Below, piece by piece: positions 36,825 to 44,934 of a stretch of DNA of 64,000 nt (the first letter of the stretch is position 1; every line of letters begins with the position of its first letter). The position numbers and the translations under genes were made by a program. This stretch comes from an uncultured Atopobiaceae bacterium (GTDB lineage: Bacteria; Actinomycetota; Coriobacteriia; Coriobacteriales; Atopobiaceae): contig CAJTTF010000007.1 in assembly GCA_910579165.1 (NCBI GenBank), forward strand, positions 16,564-80,563, given 5' to 3'. Below the pieces are notes generated by a model. That model worked only from the letters and a program-made list of their open reading frames with translations, did no database searches and was not told the DNA's origin.

Positions 36825-37637
36825 ATGATAAAAATAAAGACACTTGCAGAAATTGAAGCGATGAAGCCAGCGGGCGCGCTCTCTAAGCTCGCGCTTCGCA
36901 AGGCGGGAACGATGGTTGTTCCGGGTACACGCACCATCGACATTGATCGCGTAGTTGAGTCGCTTATCAGGATACACGGAGCCACCCCTGCTTTTAAGGG
37001 CTACCTAGGTTTTCCGGCTTCTATTTGCTGCTCAATTAATAACGAAATTGTTCACGGTATTCCAGGTGAGGGCGTTGTTTTGCAGGAAGGGGATATCGTT
37101 TCTATCGATACGGGGGCTGTGCTCAATGGTTGGGTGGGAGATAATGCCTGGACGTTCTATTGTGGCACTCCTTCTGCCGAGGATCGCGCTCTCTGCGAGG
37201 TTACACGCGACTGTCTTTATCTGGGCATTCAGGAAGCGGTCGTTGGCAATCACCTTGGTGATATTGGCTTTGCCATAGCAGAACATGCCGAGAAACACGG
37301 CTACGGAGTTGTGCGTGAATACGTAGGACATGGTGTGGGGCACGACATGCACGAGGAGCCCAACGTACCAAATTATGGAAAACGCGGTAGAGGTGTCCGC
37401 CTGCAAGAGGGAATGGTTCTTGCCATTGAGCCCATGATTGTACTCAATTCTCCCAAAAACGAAACACAGACCAATCGGTGGACTGTTGTTACGGCCGATA
37501 AAGGCACAGCTGCACACTATGAAAACACAATCGCCATTACCAAAGACGGACCCGTTATTTTAACAGCGGATGAAAAAGGCGCCACTTGTCCCATGGAGGG
37601 GGGACCAGACCGCTCAGACTCCATTCCAGAAATCTAA
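36825..37637 (+). CDS. map: Methionine aminopeptidase, type I
   Basis: Removes the N-terminal Met from nascent proteins; two-metal enzyme. The 270-residue protein has the pita-bread ligands: Asp in SIDTGAVL, Asp in GDNAWTF, His in GHGVGHDMHEEP, Glu in LAIEPM and Glu in HYENTIAI. ATG 36825 gives the usual IKIKTLAEIEAMKPAG start; ATG 36795 adds ten residues and cannot be excluded, as neither has a strong ribosome-binding site. Usual adk-map-infA order. Confidence 0.95.
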   Translation: MIKIKTLAEIEAMKPAGALSKLALRKAGTMVVPGTRTIDIDRVVESLIRIHGATPAFKGYLGFPASICCSINNEIVHGIPGEGVVLQEGDIVSIDTGAVLNGWVGDNAWTFYCGTPSAEDRALCEVTRDCLYLGIQEAVVGNHLGDIGFAIAEHAEKHGYGVVREYVGHGVGHDMHEEPNVPNYGKRGRGVRLQEGMVLAIEPMIVLNSPKNETQTNRWTVVTADKGTAAHYENTIAITKDGPVILTADEKGATCPMEGGPDRSDSIPEI

Positions 37638-37702
37638 GCAAACATGCCTTCTCGTCTTAATGCTGTAATTGAGGATTCCTCTTTTTGCAGAGGCCGCCGT
37701 AC

Positions 37703-37835
37703 TCTAGGATTCATATTTCTGGAGACTCAGCGTATTTGAGGACCCTATTTCTGGAAGATACAGCGCACTTGAAACCCTTATTTCTGCTGAGGCATCAGAC
37801 TTGAAGGTCTTCATTTCTGGAGATTTTGTGGAGAT
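37703..37835 (+). repeat. Four tandem 33-nt repeats between map and infA
   Basis: The core (T)ATTTCTG(G) recurs at 37714, 37746, 37779 and 37812, a period of 32-33 bases. Units also share a GA.ACTCAG-like middle and an ACTTGA or ATTTGA end. They lie about 70 bases after the map stop and before the likely infA promoter (-10 TACAAT at 37903-37908). Confidence 0.75.
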
Positions 37836-37970
37836 TTGAGTTTTATCGGTTGAAGAATTAAAAAAAATAGCCATTTAGCAAGTAAATTGCTTCATTTTTT
37901 CATACAATTATCAGTCGCCGTAATTTTGCGCCTTGCAGGCAGTCGACTTTCATCATAGGAGGGCGTCTTA

Positions 37971-38066
37971 ATGCAAAACGGCGAGCTATATGCAGGCACT
38001 TGCACGGCTAAAAGACAGGGCCAACACCTAAGAAGGGCAAGTGCAAACTGGAAAGGAAATGCGTGA
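37971..38066 (+). CDS. Possible 31-codon leader peptide upstream of infA
   Basis: ATG 37971 lies seven bases after AGGAGGG (37957-37963), one of the best ribosome-binding sites in the window. The frame runs 31 codons and ends in TGA 38064-38066, which overlaps the infA GTG start as GTGA. The peptide is basic, with one Cys and one Trp, and contains the rare codons CTA, AGA and AGG in a row (codons 20-22). An inverted repeat GCACTTGC (37996-38003) with GCAAGTGC (38037-38044) lies inside it, so ribosome movement would open or close a stem just before the infA ribosome-binding site. I know of no such leader peptide described for infA. Confidence 0.5.
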   Translation: MQNGELYAGTCTAKRQGQHLRRASANWKGNA

Positions 38067-38281
38067 GTAAACAGGACGCTATAGAGCTTGAAGGCACGGT
38101 TCTCGAGCCACTGCCTAATGCCATGTTTAACGTGGAGCTTGAGAACGGAAAGACCATTCTTTGCACAATATCAGGCAAGATACGCATGAATTACATCCGC
38201 ATTCTTCCAGGAGATAAGGTGACCGTTGAAATATCGCCCTATGATCTTACTCGAGGACGCATTACATATCGGTATAAATAA
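38063..38281 (+). CDS. infA: Translation initiation factor IF-1
   Basis: OB-fold factor that binds the A site during initiation. 72 residues, starting [14 protein letters not shown] and containing [16 protein letters not shown] and [15 protein letters not shown]. Start GTG 38063, with AAAGGA at 38052-38057. Its start overlaps the stop of a 31-codon upstream frame. Confidence 0.97.
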   Translation: MSKQDAIELEGTVLEPLPNAMFNVELENGKTILCTISGKIRMNYIRILPGDKVTVEISPYDLTRGRITYRYK

Positions 38282-38364
38282 AAACTACGTCTGCGGCTGG
38301 ACGAGTATATAGTAAACGTACATATAACGAGGTAAAACTGCAAAATCAACCGAAAGGAACGATT

Positions 38365-38478
38365 ATGAAGGTACGCCCTTCGGTCAAAAAAATGTGCGAT
38401 AAATGCAAAATCATAAGACGCCACGGTAGAGTTTTTGTTATTTGCGAAAACCCTCGCCACAAACAGCGTCAAGGTTAG
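38365..38478 (+). CDS. rpmJ: 50S ribosomal protein L36
   Basis: 37-residue zinc-binding form: [18 protein letters not shown] followed by a third Cys and a His (CENPRH). ATG 38365 follows GAAAGGAAC. Sits in the usual place between infA and rpsM. Confidence 0.96.
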   Translation: MKVRPSVKKMCDKCKIIRRHGRVFVICENPRHKQRQG

Positions 38479-38494
38479 TTGAGAGGAGAAGTCT

Positions 38495-38869
38495 GTGGCC
38501 CGTATTAACGGAGTAGACCTTCCGCAAGAAAAGCGCGTGGAGATTGGCCTTACTTATATCTATGGAGTAGGCCGTTCTCTTGCCAGTAAGATTTGCGCAG
38601 CTTGCGGTGTCAATCCAGACACTAAAGACAAGGACCTTACAGAAGATGAGGTCACAAAAATTCGCGATTACATTGCTAACAATAACATCATGGTTGAGGG
38701 TGATCTTCGCCGTGACGTTCGTCAAAACATCGCTCGCTTGATGGAGATTGGCTGCTATCGCGGCCTGCGCCATCGTAAGGGACTGCCTGTTCGCGGTCAA
38801 CGTACCCATACCAACGCCCGCAGCCGTAAAGGCAAGCGTGCCCAAATTGGTGGAAAGAAAAGGGGATAG
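38495..38869 (+). CDS. rpsM: 30S ribosomal protein S13
   Basis: 124 residues with [21 protein letters not shown] and the C-terminal [17 protein letters not shown] tail that contacts tRNA. GTG 38495 follows GAGGAG. Confidence 0.97.
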   Translation: MARINGVDLPQEKRVEIGLTYIYGVGRSLASKICAACGVNPDTKDKDLTEDEVTKIRDYIANNNIMVEGDLRRDVRQNIARLMEIGCYRGLRHRKGLPVRGQRTHTNARSRKGKRAQIGGKKRG

Positions 38870-38872
38870 ACT

Positions 38873-39274
38873 ATGGCAGCACAAGCTAAAGCAGGCGCTT
38901 CTCGCGTCAAGCGCTCAGAGCGTAAGAATATCGCCGTGGGTCAAGCCCACATAAAATCAACCTTTAACAACACTATCGTGACGATTTCCGATCCCGCAGG
39001 TAACGTGATTACTTGGCAATCTGCGGGCACGTGTGGTTTTAAAGGTTCTCGTAAGTCGACTCCTTTTGCCGCCCAAATGGCTGCAGAAGCTGCCGCTAAA
39101 ATCGCCATGGAGCACGGCATGCAAAAAGTTGCCGTCTTCGTAAAAGGCCCTGGTTCTGGTCGTGAAACAGCTATTCGCTCTCTTCAGACCGCAGGCCTCG
39201 AGCTCCAAGGCATTCAAGATAAAACTCCTATCCCTCACAACGGTTGTCGCCCCAAAAAGCGTCGCCGTCCCTAA
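38873..39274 (+). CDS. rpsK: 30S ribosomal protein S11
   Basis: Platform protein. 133 residues with [16 protein letters not shown] and the C-terminal [18 protein letters not shown] motif. Three bases after rpsM. Confidence 0.97.
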   Translation: MAAQAKAGASRVKRSERKNIAVGQAHIKSTFNNTIVTISDPAGNVITWQSAGTCGFKGSRKSTPFAAQMAAEAAAKIAMEHGMQKVAVFVKGPGSGRETAIRSLQTAGLELQGIQDKTPIPHNGCRPKKRRRP

Positions 39275-39298
39275 GGGTTTTTGAGAAAGGATTGATTC

Positions 39299-39892
39299 AT
39301 GGCTGTAGATAGGACTCCCGTCCTTAAAAGATGTCGTGCTCTTGGTATTGATCCGGTTGATATGGGTCTAGCTAAAGAGTCCAACCGACTTCCACGCCGT
39401 TCACGTCGCCAACTCTCTGAGTACGGAATTCAGCTCCGCGAGAAACAAAAGGCAAAATTCATTTACGGCGTTCTTGAAAAACAATTCCACAACCTTTATG
39501 ACCAGGCGATTAAAGACGAAGGCGTCACGGGTGACAATCTCATGTCTTTGCTCGAGCGTCGTCTTGATAATGTTGTGTATCGCCTTGGCTTTGCTCGCAC
39601 ACGCAAAGAGGCTCGTCAAACCGTGCGTCATGGCCACATTACGGTCAACGGTAAACGTCTTGACATCCCTTCCTATCGCGTAAAGGCTGGAGATGTGGTT
39701 GCAATTGGTGAAAAGTACACCAATCTCACTCCTATTAAGGAAGCAATCGTTGCCTCTGAAGCTAAGACTGTTCCGGCGTGGCTTGAGGTTGATATCGAGA
39801 AACTCTCGGGAAACGTGTTGCAAATTCCTACACGTGATCAAATTGATTTGGATATTAACGCACAACTCATCGTCGAGCTTTACTCGAAATAA
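39299..39892 (+). CDS. rpsD: 30S ribosomal protein S4
   Basis: Primary 16S binder; in many bacteria it also represses its operon. 197 residues; S4-type RNA-binding module LERRLDNVVYRLGFA...ARQTVRHGHITVNG. Lacks the four-Cys zinc knuckle (C-minus form). After the stop, 12-nt repeats (GTTGCTAGTAAA, GTTGTTAGTGAG) lead to rpoA. Confidence 0.97.
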   Translation: MAVDRTPVLKRCRALGIDPVDMGLAKESNRLPRRSRRQLSEYGIQLREKQKAKFIYGVLEKQFHNLYDQAIKDEGVTGDNLMSLLERRLDNVVYRLGFARTRKEARQTVRHGHITVNGKRLDIPSYRVKAGDVVAIGEKYTNLTPIKEAIVASEAKTVPAWLEVDIEKLSGNVLQIPTRDQIDLDINAQLIVELYSK

Positions 39893-39937
39893 TTGCTGAA
39901 ACGAAGTTGCTAGTAAAGTTGTTAGTGAGGTAGACAG

Positions 39938-40900
39938 ATGTCACAATTTATACGTCCTAAAGTCTCTGTTGAAGAGGTAAAAGACAATATCGCTCGCGTA
40001 GAAGTTGCTCCCTTGGAGCGTGGTTACGGCGACACTCTAGGAAACTCTCTTCGACGCGTCTTGCTTTCTTCTCTGGAGGGCGCCGCTGTTAAAGCCATTA
40101 AAATTGACGGAGTTGACCATGAGTTTTCAACTGTTAAAGGCGTTTTTGAAGATGTTACAGATATCGTTCTTAACGTAAAGAAACTCGTCTTTAAGCAAGT
40201 TGCAGAAATCAATGATACGGAGGCAATTGTAGAGGTTGAAGGGCCCTGCACTGTTACAGGCAAAGACCTTACTGTTCCCGCGTGCTTTGAGCTCGTCAAC
40301 CCTGACCAAGTAATTTGTACGCTTGAGAAGGGCGGTAAGCTCTCCATGCGTCTCTTTCTTGATACCGGACGCGGTTACGTTTCTTCTGAGGACAATCAGC
40401 TAGATAGCGGTTTCATGGGGGAGAACCATGAGGAGATTGGTCTCATTTACGTTGATTCGCTTTACTCACCGGTACGTCGCTGTGCAAAAAGCGTGGATCC
40501 TTGCCGCGTCGGCCAGCGCACCGACTATGACCGCTTGATTCTCGAGGTCGAAACTGATGGTGCCATTGGTCCTATTGAAGCGGTTTCTGAGGCTTCTAAT
40601 ATCATCAATCAGCACATGGTTGCTTTTATGGACCTCTCCAATATGGCTGAAGCTACTGAGGAAGAGTCGATCTTCAACACAGAGGAAGAAGAAGTAAACC
40701 AAGAACTCGAGCGTCCTATTGAGTCGCTGGGACTTGGCAATCGCTCTTATAACTGTCTCAAGCGTGCTGAAGTGCATACGGTTGGAGATCTTCTTAAATT
40801 TAGCGAGCAAGATCTACTTAACCTGCGTAACTTTGGCGTTAAATCCACTGAGGAAGTGAAGGAAATCGTAGCCGAGCTTGGTTTGTCTTTGCGCTCATAG
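39938..40900 (+). CDS. rpoA: RNA polymerase subunit alpha
   Basis: 320 residues: N-terminal dimerisation and assembly domain (GYGDTLGNSLRRVLLSSLEG), Glu-rich linker about 235-255, C-terminal domain that binds UP elements and activators (LGLGNRSYNCLKRAEVHTV, helix-hairpin-helix). Follows rpsD as in most bacteria. Confidence 0.98.
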   Translation: MSQFIRPKVSVEEVKDNIARVEVAPLERGYGDTLGNSLRRVLLSSLEGAAVKAIKIDGVDHEFSTVKGVFEDVTDIVLNVKKLVFKQVAEINDTEAIVEVEGPCTVTGKDLTVPACFELVNPDQVICTLEKGGKLSMRLFLDTGRGYVSSEDNQLDSGFMGENHEEIGLIYVDSLYSPVRRCAKSVDPCRVGQRTDYDRLILEVETDGAIGPIEAVSEASNIINQHMVAFMDLSNMAEATEEESIFNTEEEEVNQELERPIESLGLGNRSYNCLKRAEVHTVGDLLKFSEQDLLNLRNFGVKSTEEVKEIVAELGLSLRS

Positions 40901-41063
40901 CGTTTGTTCGCAGGATAAACCGCTGTTCGGTGCGTTCATTTGCAACGAAACGCTTGACGCCTACAAAGCTAGTTATTGCAAGGCAGACATTGTAACGAAT
41001 CTTAAAGAACCTGTTTGCGTGCGATTTAGTGCACAAGCATATTAAAGATATAAGGAGAAATAT

Positions 41064-41861
41064 ATGAGGCATCAAAAGAAACACGGTATGAAACTGGGTA
41101 CCGATGCCAGCCATACAAAGGCAATGAAGAAGAGCCTTGTACGCGCACTTCTCACCAATGATCGGATCAAGACGACGTTGACGCGCGCAAAGGCTATTCG
41201 TCCTGAAGTAGACAAGGTTGTGACCTGGGCAAAACGTGGCGACCTTCATGCGCGCCGTCTAGCTATTGCCGCCGTCGGCGATGCAGAGCTCGTCCGCGAG
41301 ACCTTTGATAAGGCCGCACAAGGCATGTGGCAAGACAGGTCAGGCGGCTACACGCGTATCATGAAGCTTGGCACGCGTAAGGGCGACAACGCCGAAATTG
41401 CTATTATCGAGCTTGTACAGGAAGCGGCTCCTGCTTCAAATAAGGCTGGAAAATCTACAAAACCTGCTGCTAAGGTAAGCAAGGTTGCAAAGGCAACGTC
41501 TACCGCTTCTGAGAATAAGCCGGCCGCTGATGAAAAGAAGAACGAGCCCTCTGATGACAAGCAAAGCGGAGGCTCCAACATAACTGAGCCTAAGAACGCA
41601 GCTTCCCAAGAGCCTGCCAAGGACGACAAGTCTGCTTCAGAAGAGGCCACCAAGGATGAAAAGACTGCCCCTGCAGAAGCTCCTAAGGAGGATAAGCCTG
41701 CTCCTGCAGAAGCTTCTAAGGATCAAAAGGATTCTCCTGCAGACGCTTCTAAGGACCAAAAGGATTCTCCTGCAGACGCTCCTAAGGAAGAAAAGGCTGC
41801 TTCTGATGAGTCCCCAAAGGATGAGAAGGAAGCTCCTACAGAGGACGCTAAAACAGACTAA
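41064..41861 (+). CDS. rplQ: 50S ribosomal protein L17 with a repetitive C-terminal extension
   Basis: 265 residues, over twice the usual length. Residues 1-119 are normal L17 (RHQKKHGMKLGTDASHTKAM). Residues 120-185 are Ala/Lys/Glu/Ser-rich; residues 186-262 are seven perfect-length 11-residue repeats of the form KDxKxxPAEAP. L17 sits near the exit of the nascent chain tunnel. ATG 41064 follows AAGGAGAAATAT. 163 bases separate it from rpoA, with a short imperfect repeat and no clear promoter. Confidence 0.95.
   Translation: MRHQKKHGMKLGTDASHTKAMKKSLVRALLTNDRIKTTLTRAKAIRPEVDKVVTWAKRGDLHARRLAIAAVGDAELVRETFDKAAQGMWQDRSGGYTRIMKLGTRKGDNAEIAIIELVQEAAPASNKAGKSTKPAAKVSKVAKATSTASENKPAADEKKNEPSDDKQSGGSNITEPKNAASQEPAKDDKSASEEATKDEKTAPAEAPKEDKPAPAEASKDQKDSPADASKDQKDSPADAPKEEKAASDESPKDEKEAPTEDAKTD
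41619..41849 (+). repeat. Seven in-frame 33-nt repeats in rplQ
   Basis: Each 33-nt unit encodes an 11-residue repeat beginning K(D/E)(D/E/Q)K. The two central units, both encoding KDQKDSPADA plus Ser or Pro, are nearly identical at the DNA level, which suggests recent slippage. Confidence 0.85.
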
Positions 41862-41933
41862 TCTCAAGATGCAGTCAGCGAACAGCGGCTGCTTCTTCAA
41901 AGGATTAATGAGCAAAAGAAGCAGTTAATCAGA

Positions 41934-42596
41934 ATGGGGAAGAACGCTCATCATCTCCTATTGCTGACTGGTTTCAAGCTCATTATTCTCATCGCATTTA
42001 CTGTAGCCGTATTGCTTGTCAATACGGCTCCTTTCTTATGTGCACTTTTCCTTATCTCACTTGTCGGCTTACTTTTCTCGGGAGTCTCAAAGAAAACGAT
42101 ATATGCGCTCCTTAAAGCTTCCTTCGTAATAATTGCTTTTGTTGTTCTTGCGCATGTTTTTGTTTGCGATGGATCTGGGACTATTGTCCTGGTAGGCCCC
42201 TTCGGCATTTCTCTACCTGGGCTTGCGAATGCTTATAAGGCCGTCCTTCGTGTCTTGACACTTATGTGTTCCCTTTTTTGGCTCACTGCTTCTCTTTCCG
42301 CAGCACAGATACTTTCTCTTACACAAGCAGCGGTCTCATGGTTAAAAGCCTCCTCGCCCCGTCTCGATGCGTTTGGAAAGGTTTTGTCTCTGCTCGTGCT
42401 CTTTTTTCCTCTCTGCTTACATCAGCTCCAATGTATTCATGAGGCGCAGGAGCTTCGCGGATCGTCTCTTCTCAAAAAATCGCAATCTCCAGTATCAGTC
42501 ATGCGCTCTTTTGCGTCCACATTTGTTTCTCTTCTTGTGTTACTCTTTCAGAAAGCCGATAAAAGAGCGCTAGCTCTACGTTCGCGCGGTTTTTAA
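41934..42596 (+). CDS. ecfT: ECF transporter transmembrane component EcfT
   Basis: 220-residue membrane protein with about five hydrophobic segments and, near the C-terminus, two xRG motifs (AQELRG and ALRSRGF) that couple EcfT proteins to the ATPases. It would join an ATPase pair and a substrate-binding S component to import vitamins or metals. In many Gram-positives the order is rplQ-ecfA1-ecfA2-ecfT-truA; here no ecfA lies between rplQ and ecfT (only 72 bases). The ATPases must be elsewhere or be shared. Ribosome-binding site weak. Confidence 0.85.
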   Translation: MGKNAHHLLLLTGFKLIILIAFTVAVLLVNTAPFLCALFLISLVGLLFSGVSKKTIYALLKASFVIIAFVVLAHVFVCDGSGTIVLVGPFGISLPGLANAYKAVLRVLTLMCSLFWLTASLSAAQILSLTQAAVSWLKASSPRLDAFGKVLSLLVLFFPLCLHQLQCIHEAQELRGSSLLKKSQSPVSVMRSFASTFVSLLVLLFQKADKRALALRSRGF

Positions 42597-42611
42597 TGGA
42601 GGTTGCTGTCC

Positions 42612-43487
42612 ATGCTCTTTATGAACACTCCCGCACCTAATAAAAATCCATCACCCACACCGTCGACGCCGCAGCCTTCAGTACAGACGCAACTATTCCA
42701 GCCAGATTTGCAACTTGTTCTAGAAGTGGGATATCAAGGTTCTGCTTATGCTGGTTTTGCCGAACAAGAATATGCGCCCACCGTTGCCGGCGAACTCCGG
42801 AAGGCTCTTACCATATTGCTTCATCGCGATGTTGAGCTCGTTTGTGCAGGAAGAACTGATGCAGGTGTTCACGCCCTGGCTCAGACAGTGGCCATACCTG
42901 TTCTGTTCGCGGAACGTGAAGCATTTTCTTCCAAAAGAATTCTTGAGGGTCTGCAAGCCCTTGTTCCCAACGATATTTCCATTCGCGGAGTTTACGCTGC
43001 AGGGCCTTTATTCTCGCCGCGCTTTGATGCTCTTTCGCGCACGTACAACTACCGCATCGCACAAGGACTTCCTCCACTATTGTCGGCACCGTTTACCGCG
43101 TGGGAAAAACATCCCTTAGATATTACGCTCATGCGGCGTGCAGCACGATATTTTATTGGGACACACGATTTCACTTCGTTTTGCCGAGCGGCTTCTGCAA
43201 AGGACAAGAACACGGAGCGAACCATCAATAAGATTAAGGTAATACCCGAGGAACTTATGGGTGATTCATTGATTTCGATTCAGATTGAAGGCCGTGCATT
43301 TCTTCACAACATGGTACGCATTATGGTTGGATCCCTTGTCATGGTGGGAAGGGGAAAGCGGGATCCTCACTGGATTCAAGAGGTCTTGGATGCTGCGGAC
43401 AGAAAGGCAGCAGGACCAACCTTTCCACCACAAGGCCTGCTTTTCGAAAAGGTGCGCTACAAGCCTGGTACCTTTGAGCCGTGGTAG
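42612..43487 (+). CDS. truA: tRNA pseudouridine synthase A
   Basis: Makes pseudouridine at positions 38-40 of tRNA anticodon stems. 291 residues after a Pro-rich N-terminus; catalytic Asp in CAGRTDAGVHA, YQGSAYAGFAEQ at the start of the domain, and the C-terminal GRAFLHNMVRIMVG motif. ATG 42612 follows GGAGG at 42598-42602. The end of the gene has a near-copy 49 bases downstream. Confidence 0.95.
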   Translation: MLFMNTPAPNKNPSPTPSTPQPSVQTQLFQPDLQLVLEVGYQGSAYAGFAEQEYAPTVAGELRKALTILLHRDVELVCAGRTDAGVHALAQTVAIPVLFAEREAFSSKRILEGLQALVPNDISIRGVYAAGPLFSPRFDALSRTYNYRIAQGLPPLLSAPFTAWEKHPLDITLMRRAARYFIGTHDFTSFCRAASAKDKNTERTINKIKVIPEELMGDSLISIQIEGRAFLHNMVRIMVGSLVMVGRGKRDPHWIQEVLDAADRKAAGPTFPPQGLLFEKVRYKPGTFEPW

Positions 43488-43542
43488 TCGATAAGAAATA
43501 ATGTGTTACATACCTGGTATCTTTGAACCTTGGTAGTTGATA
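43458..43542 (+). repeat. Near-copy of the truA 3' end after the stop
   Basis: Bases 43458-43493 and 43507-43542 agree at 30 of 36 positions. The truA end reads YKPGTFEPW-stop; the copy reads YIPGIFEPW-stop in its own phase. Period 49, so the copy is out of frame with truA. Confidence 0.9.
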
Positions 43543-43649
43543 GTGTTGCATCTAAGGGCGTTCTGTTGGGCGATAAGCCCCTAGTATGCAAGGATTGACT
43601 AGAATGAATGCGAGAAAAGCGCGCGGTAAGAAGGGGAGCGCTACAGGAC

Positions 43650-43658
43650 TGATACAAT
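43650..43658 (+). promoter_or_regulatory. Putative extended -10 promoter of the metal permease gene
   Basis: TGATACAAT fits a TGn-TACAAT extended -10, identical to the one at 18942. A transcript from about 43665 would have a 60-nt leader. A GGGC-GATAA-GCCC hairpin lies at about 43568-43580, possibly ending truA transcripts. Confidence 0.45.
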
Positions 43659-43726
43659 ACGAGTATACGAAGTACGCTCTTCGCAAGAACGCAAAGCTCG
43701 AAAAAGAAAGCAACTAGAGGAAAGCC

Positions 43727-44932
43727 ATGCCAGAATTACTTGATACTCTGCTCGACGTCTTTCTCGACGCGTTTAAGGATACCCTTACTCTTATACCTTT
43801 TCTCTTCATAACCTATCTGGCGATGGAGGCCCTAGAGCATTCTGCAGCGCACTTCTCGGAGCGCGTAGTCGTACGTGCCGGTAAGGCTGGCCCCGTTCTC
43901 GGTTCTCTGTTGGGTGCCCTGCCTCAGTGCGGGTTTTCTGCTATGGCAGCCACGCTCTATGCTGGTCGCGTGGTGACGGTTGGTACGGTCTTTGCCGTAT
44001 TTCTTTCTACATCCGATGAGATGCTCCCCGTATTTATCAGCGAAGGAGCGCCAATTGAAACGATTTTGACCATCATTGGCCTTAAGGTGCTCATTGGTAT
44101 GCTGGCGGGTTTACTTGTGGATGCGTGCATACGTTTAGTAAGAGGAAATCGTCACGACAGGCTGCGTATCCACGAGCTTTGCATTCAAGACAACTGCGAT
44201 TGCGCATCTATTGAAGATGATGTACACGATGCTGTTTCTGGAACTGAAGGCAATTCAGGGGAGCATTTGGAGGGTGATTCTTCATCTCGCGCAATATCAG
44301 TAGAGCTTTCCCATGCTGTTCCACATGAGAGCCAGGATGTGCAGAAACGCACAGTTGAAGCCGCGGCCCTCGCTGCTTATAAGGATGATGGCTTTGCACC
44401 TCATAGTGAGAAAGGGCATCCAGAACATGAAAACAGCTCTGTGCAGGAGTCGAAAAATGACCATGCCTGTGCAAACTGTTCCTGTTCTCATCATCACCAT
44501 GGAGCCAGCCATGGACATGGTCACGCTCACGGCCATGGTTCTATCTGGAGAAGCGCCCTGATTCATACTGTACAAGTAACGCTCTTTATTTTTCTCATCT
44601 CGCTCATTCTCGACGGCATTATTACGTTCGTAGGCGAGGATGCGCTCGCCAACTTTATGAATCAAAATGCGATACTTTCAATATTTGCATCGGGACTTGT
44701 GGGTCTCATTCCTAACTGTGCTGCAAGCGTTGCGATATCTGACCTCTATCTTCAGGGAGCGCTGGGAACTCCTGCGATGATGGCGGGACTTCTTGTTGGA
44801 GCTGGCGTTGGTTTGCTTGTACTCTTTCGTTCAAACCGTCCACAGCGAAACAACGTGGTCATTCTAACTGTTCTCTATGCCATTGGTGTCGCCATTGGCT
44901 TAGTGTTCTACGCAATAGGATTAGCAATCTAG
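43727..44932 (+). CDS. Putative heavy-metal/manganese exporter (ArsP_2-like permease)
   Basis: 401-residue membrane protein. The N-terminal half (about four helices, ALEHSAAHFS then GSLLGALPQCGFSAMAATLYAGR) and C-terminal half (LIPNCAASVAISDLYLQG) are related, each with a Pro-Asn/Gln-Cys motif, as in the putative ten-helix exporter family PF11449. The cytosolic linker (about 140-275) is long, acidic and carries a His/Gly-rich cluster (HHHHGASHGHGHAHGHG) suitable for binding divalent metal. Substrate cannot be told from sequence. RBS AGAGGAAAGCC. Confidence 0.8.
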   Translation: MPELLDTLLDVFLDAFKDTLTLIPFLFITYLAMEALEHSAAHFSERVVVRAGKAGPVLGSLLGALPQCGFSAMAATLYAGRVVTVGTVFAVFLSTSDEMLPVFISEGAPIETILTIIGLKVLIGMLAGLLVDACIRLVRGNRHDRLRIHELCIQDNCDCASIEDDVHDAVSGTEGNSGEHLEGDSSSRAISVELSHAVPHESQDVQKRTVEAAALAAYKDDGFAPHSEKGHPEHENSSVQESKNDHACANCSCSHHHHGASHGHGHAHGHGSIWRSALIHTVQVTLFIFLISLILDGIITFVGEDALANFMNQNAILSIFASGLVGLIPNCAASVAISDLYLQGALGTPAMMAGLLVGAGVGLLVLFRSNRPQRNNVVILTVLYAIGVAIGLVFYAIGLAI

Positions 44933-44934
44933 CA

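Noticed and set aside
37703-37835. 33-nt repeats as a CRISPR array
   Set aside because: Contiguous, degenerate units without spacers or cas genes.
41656-41928. Plus-strand frame at the end of rplQ as a remnant of ecfA
   Set aside because: It is the repeat region of rplQ in another frame; no Walker or ABC signature is present.
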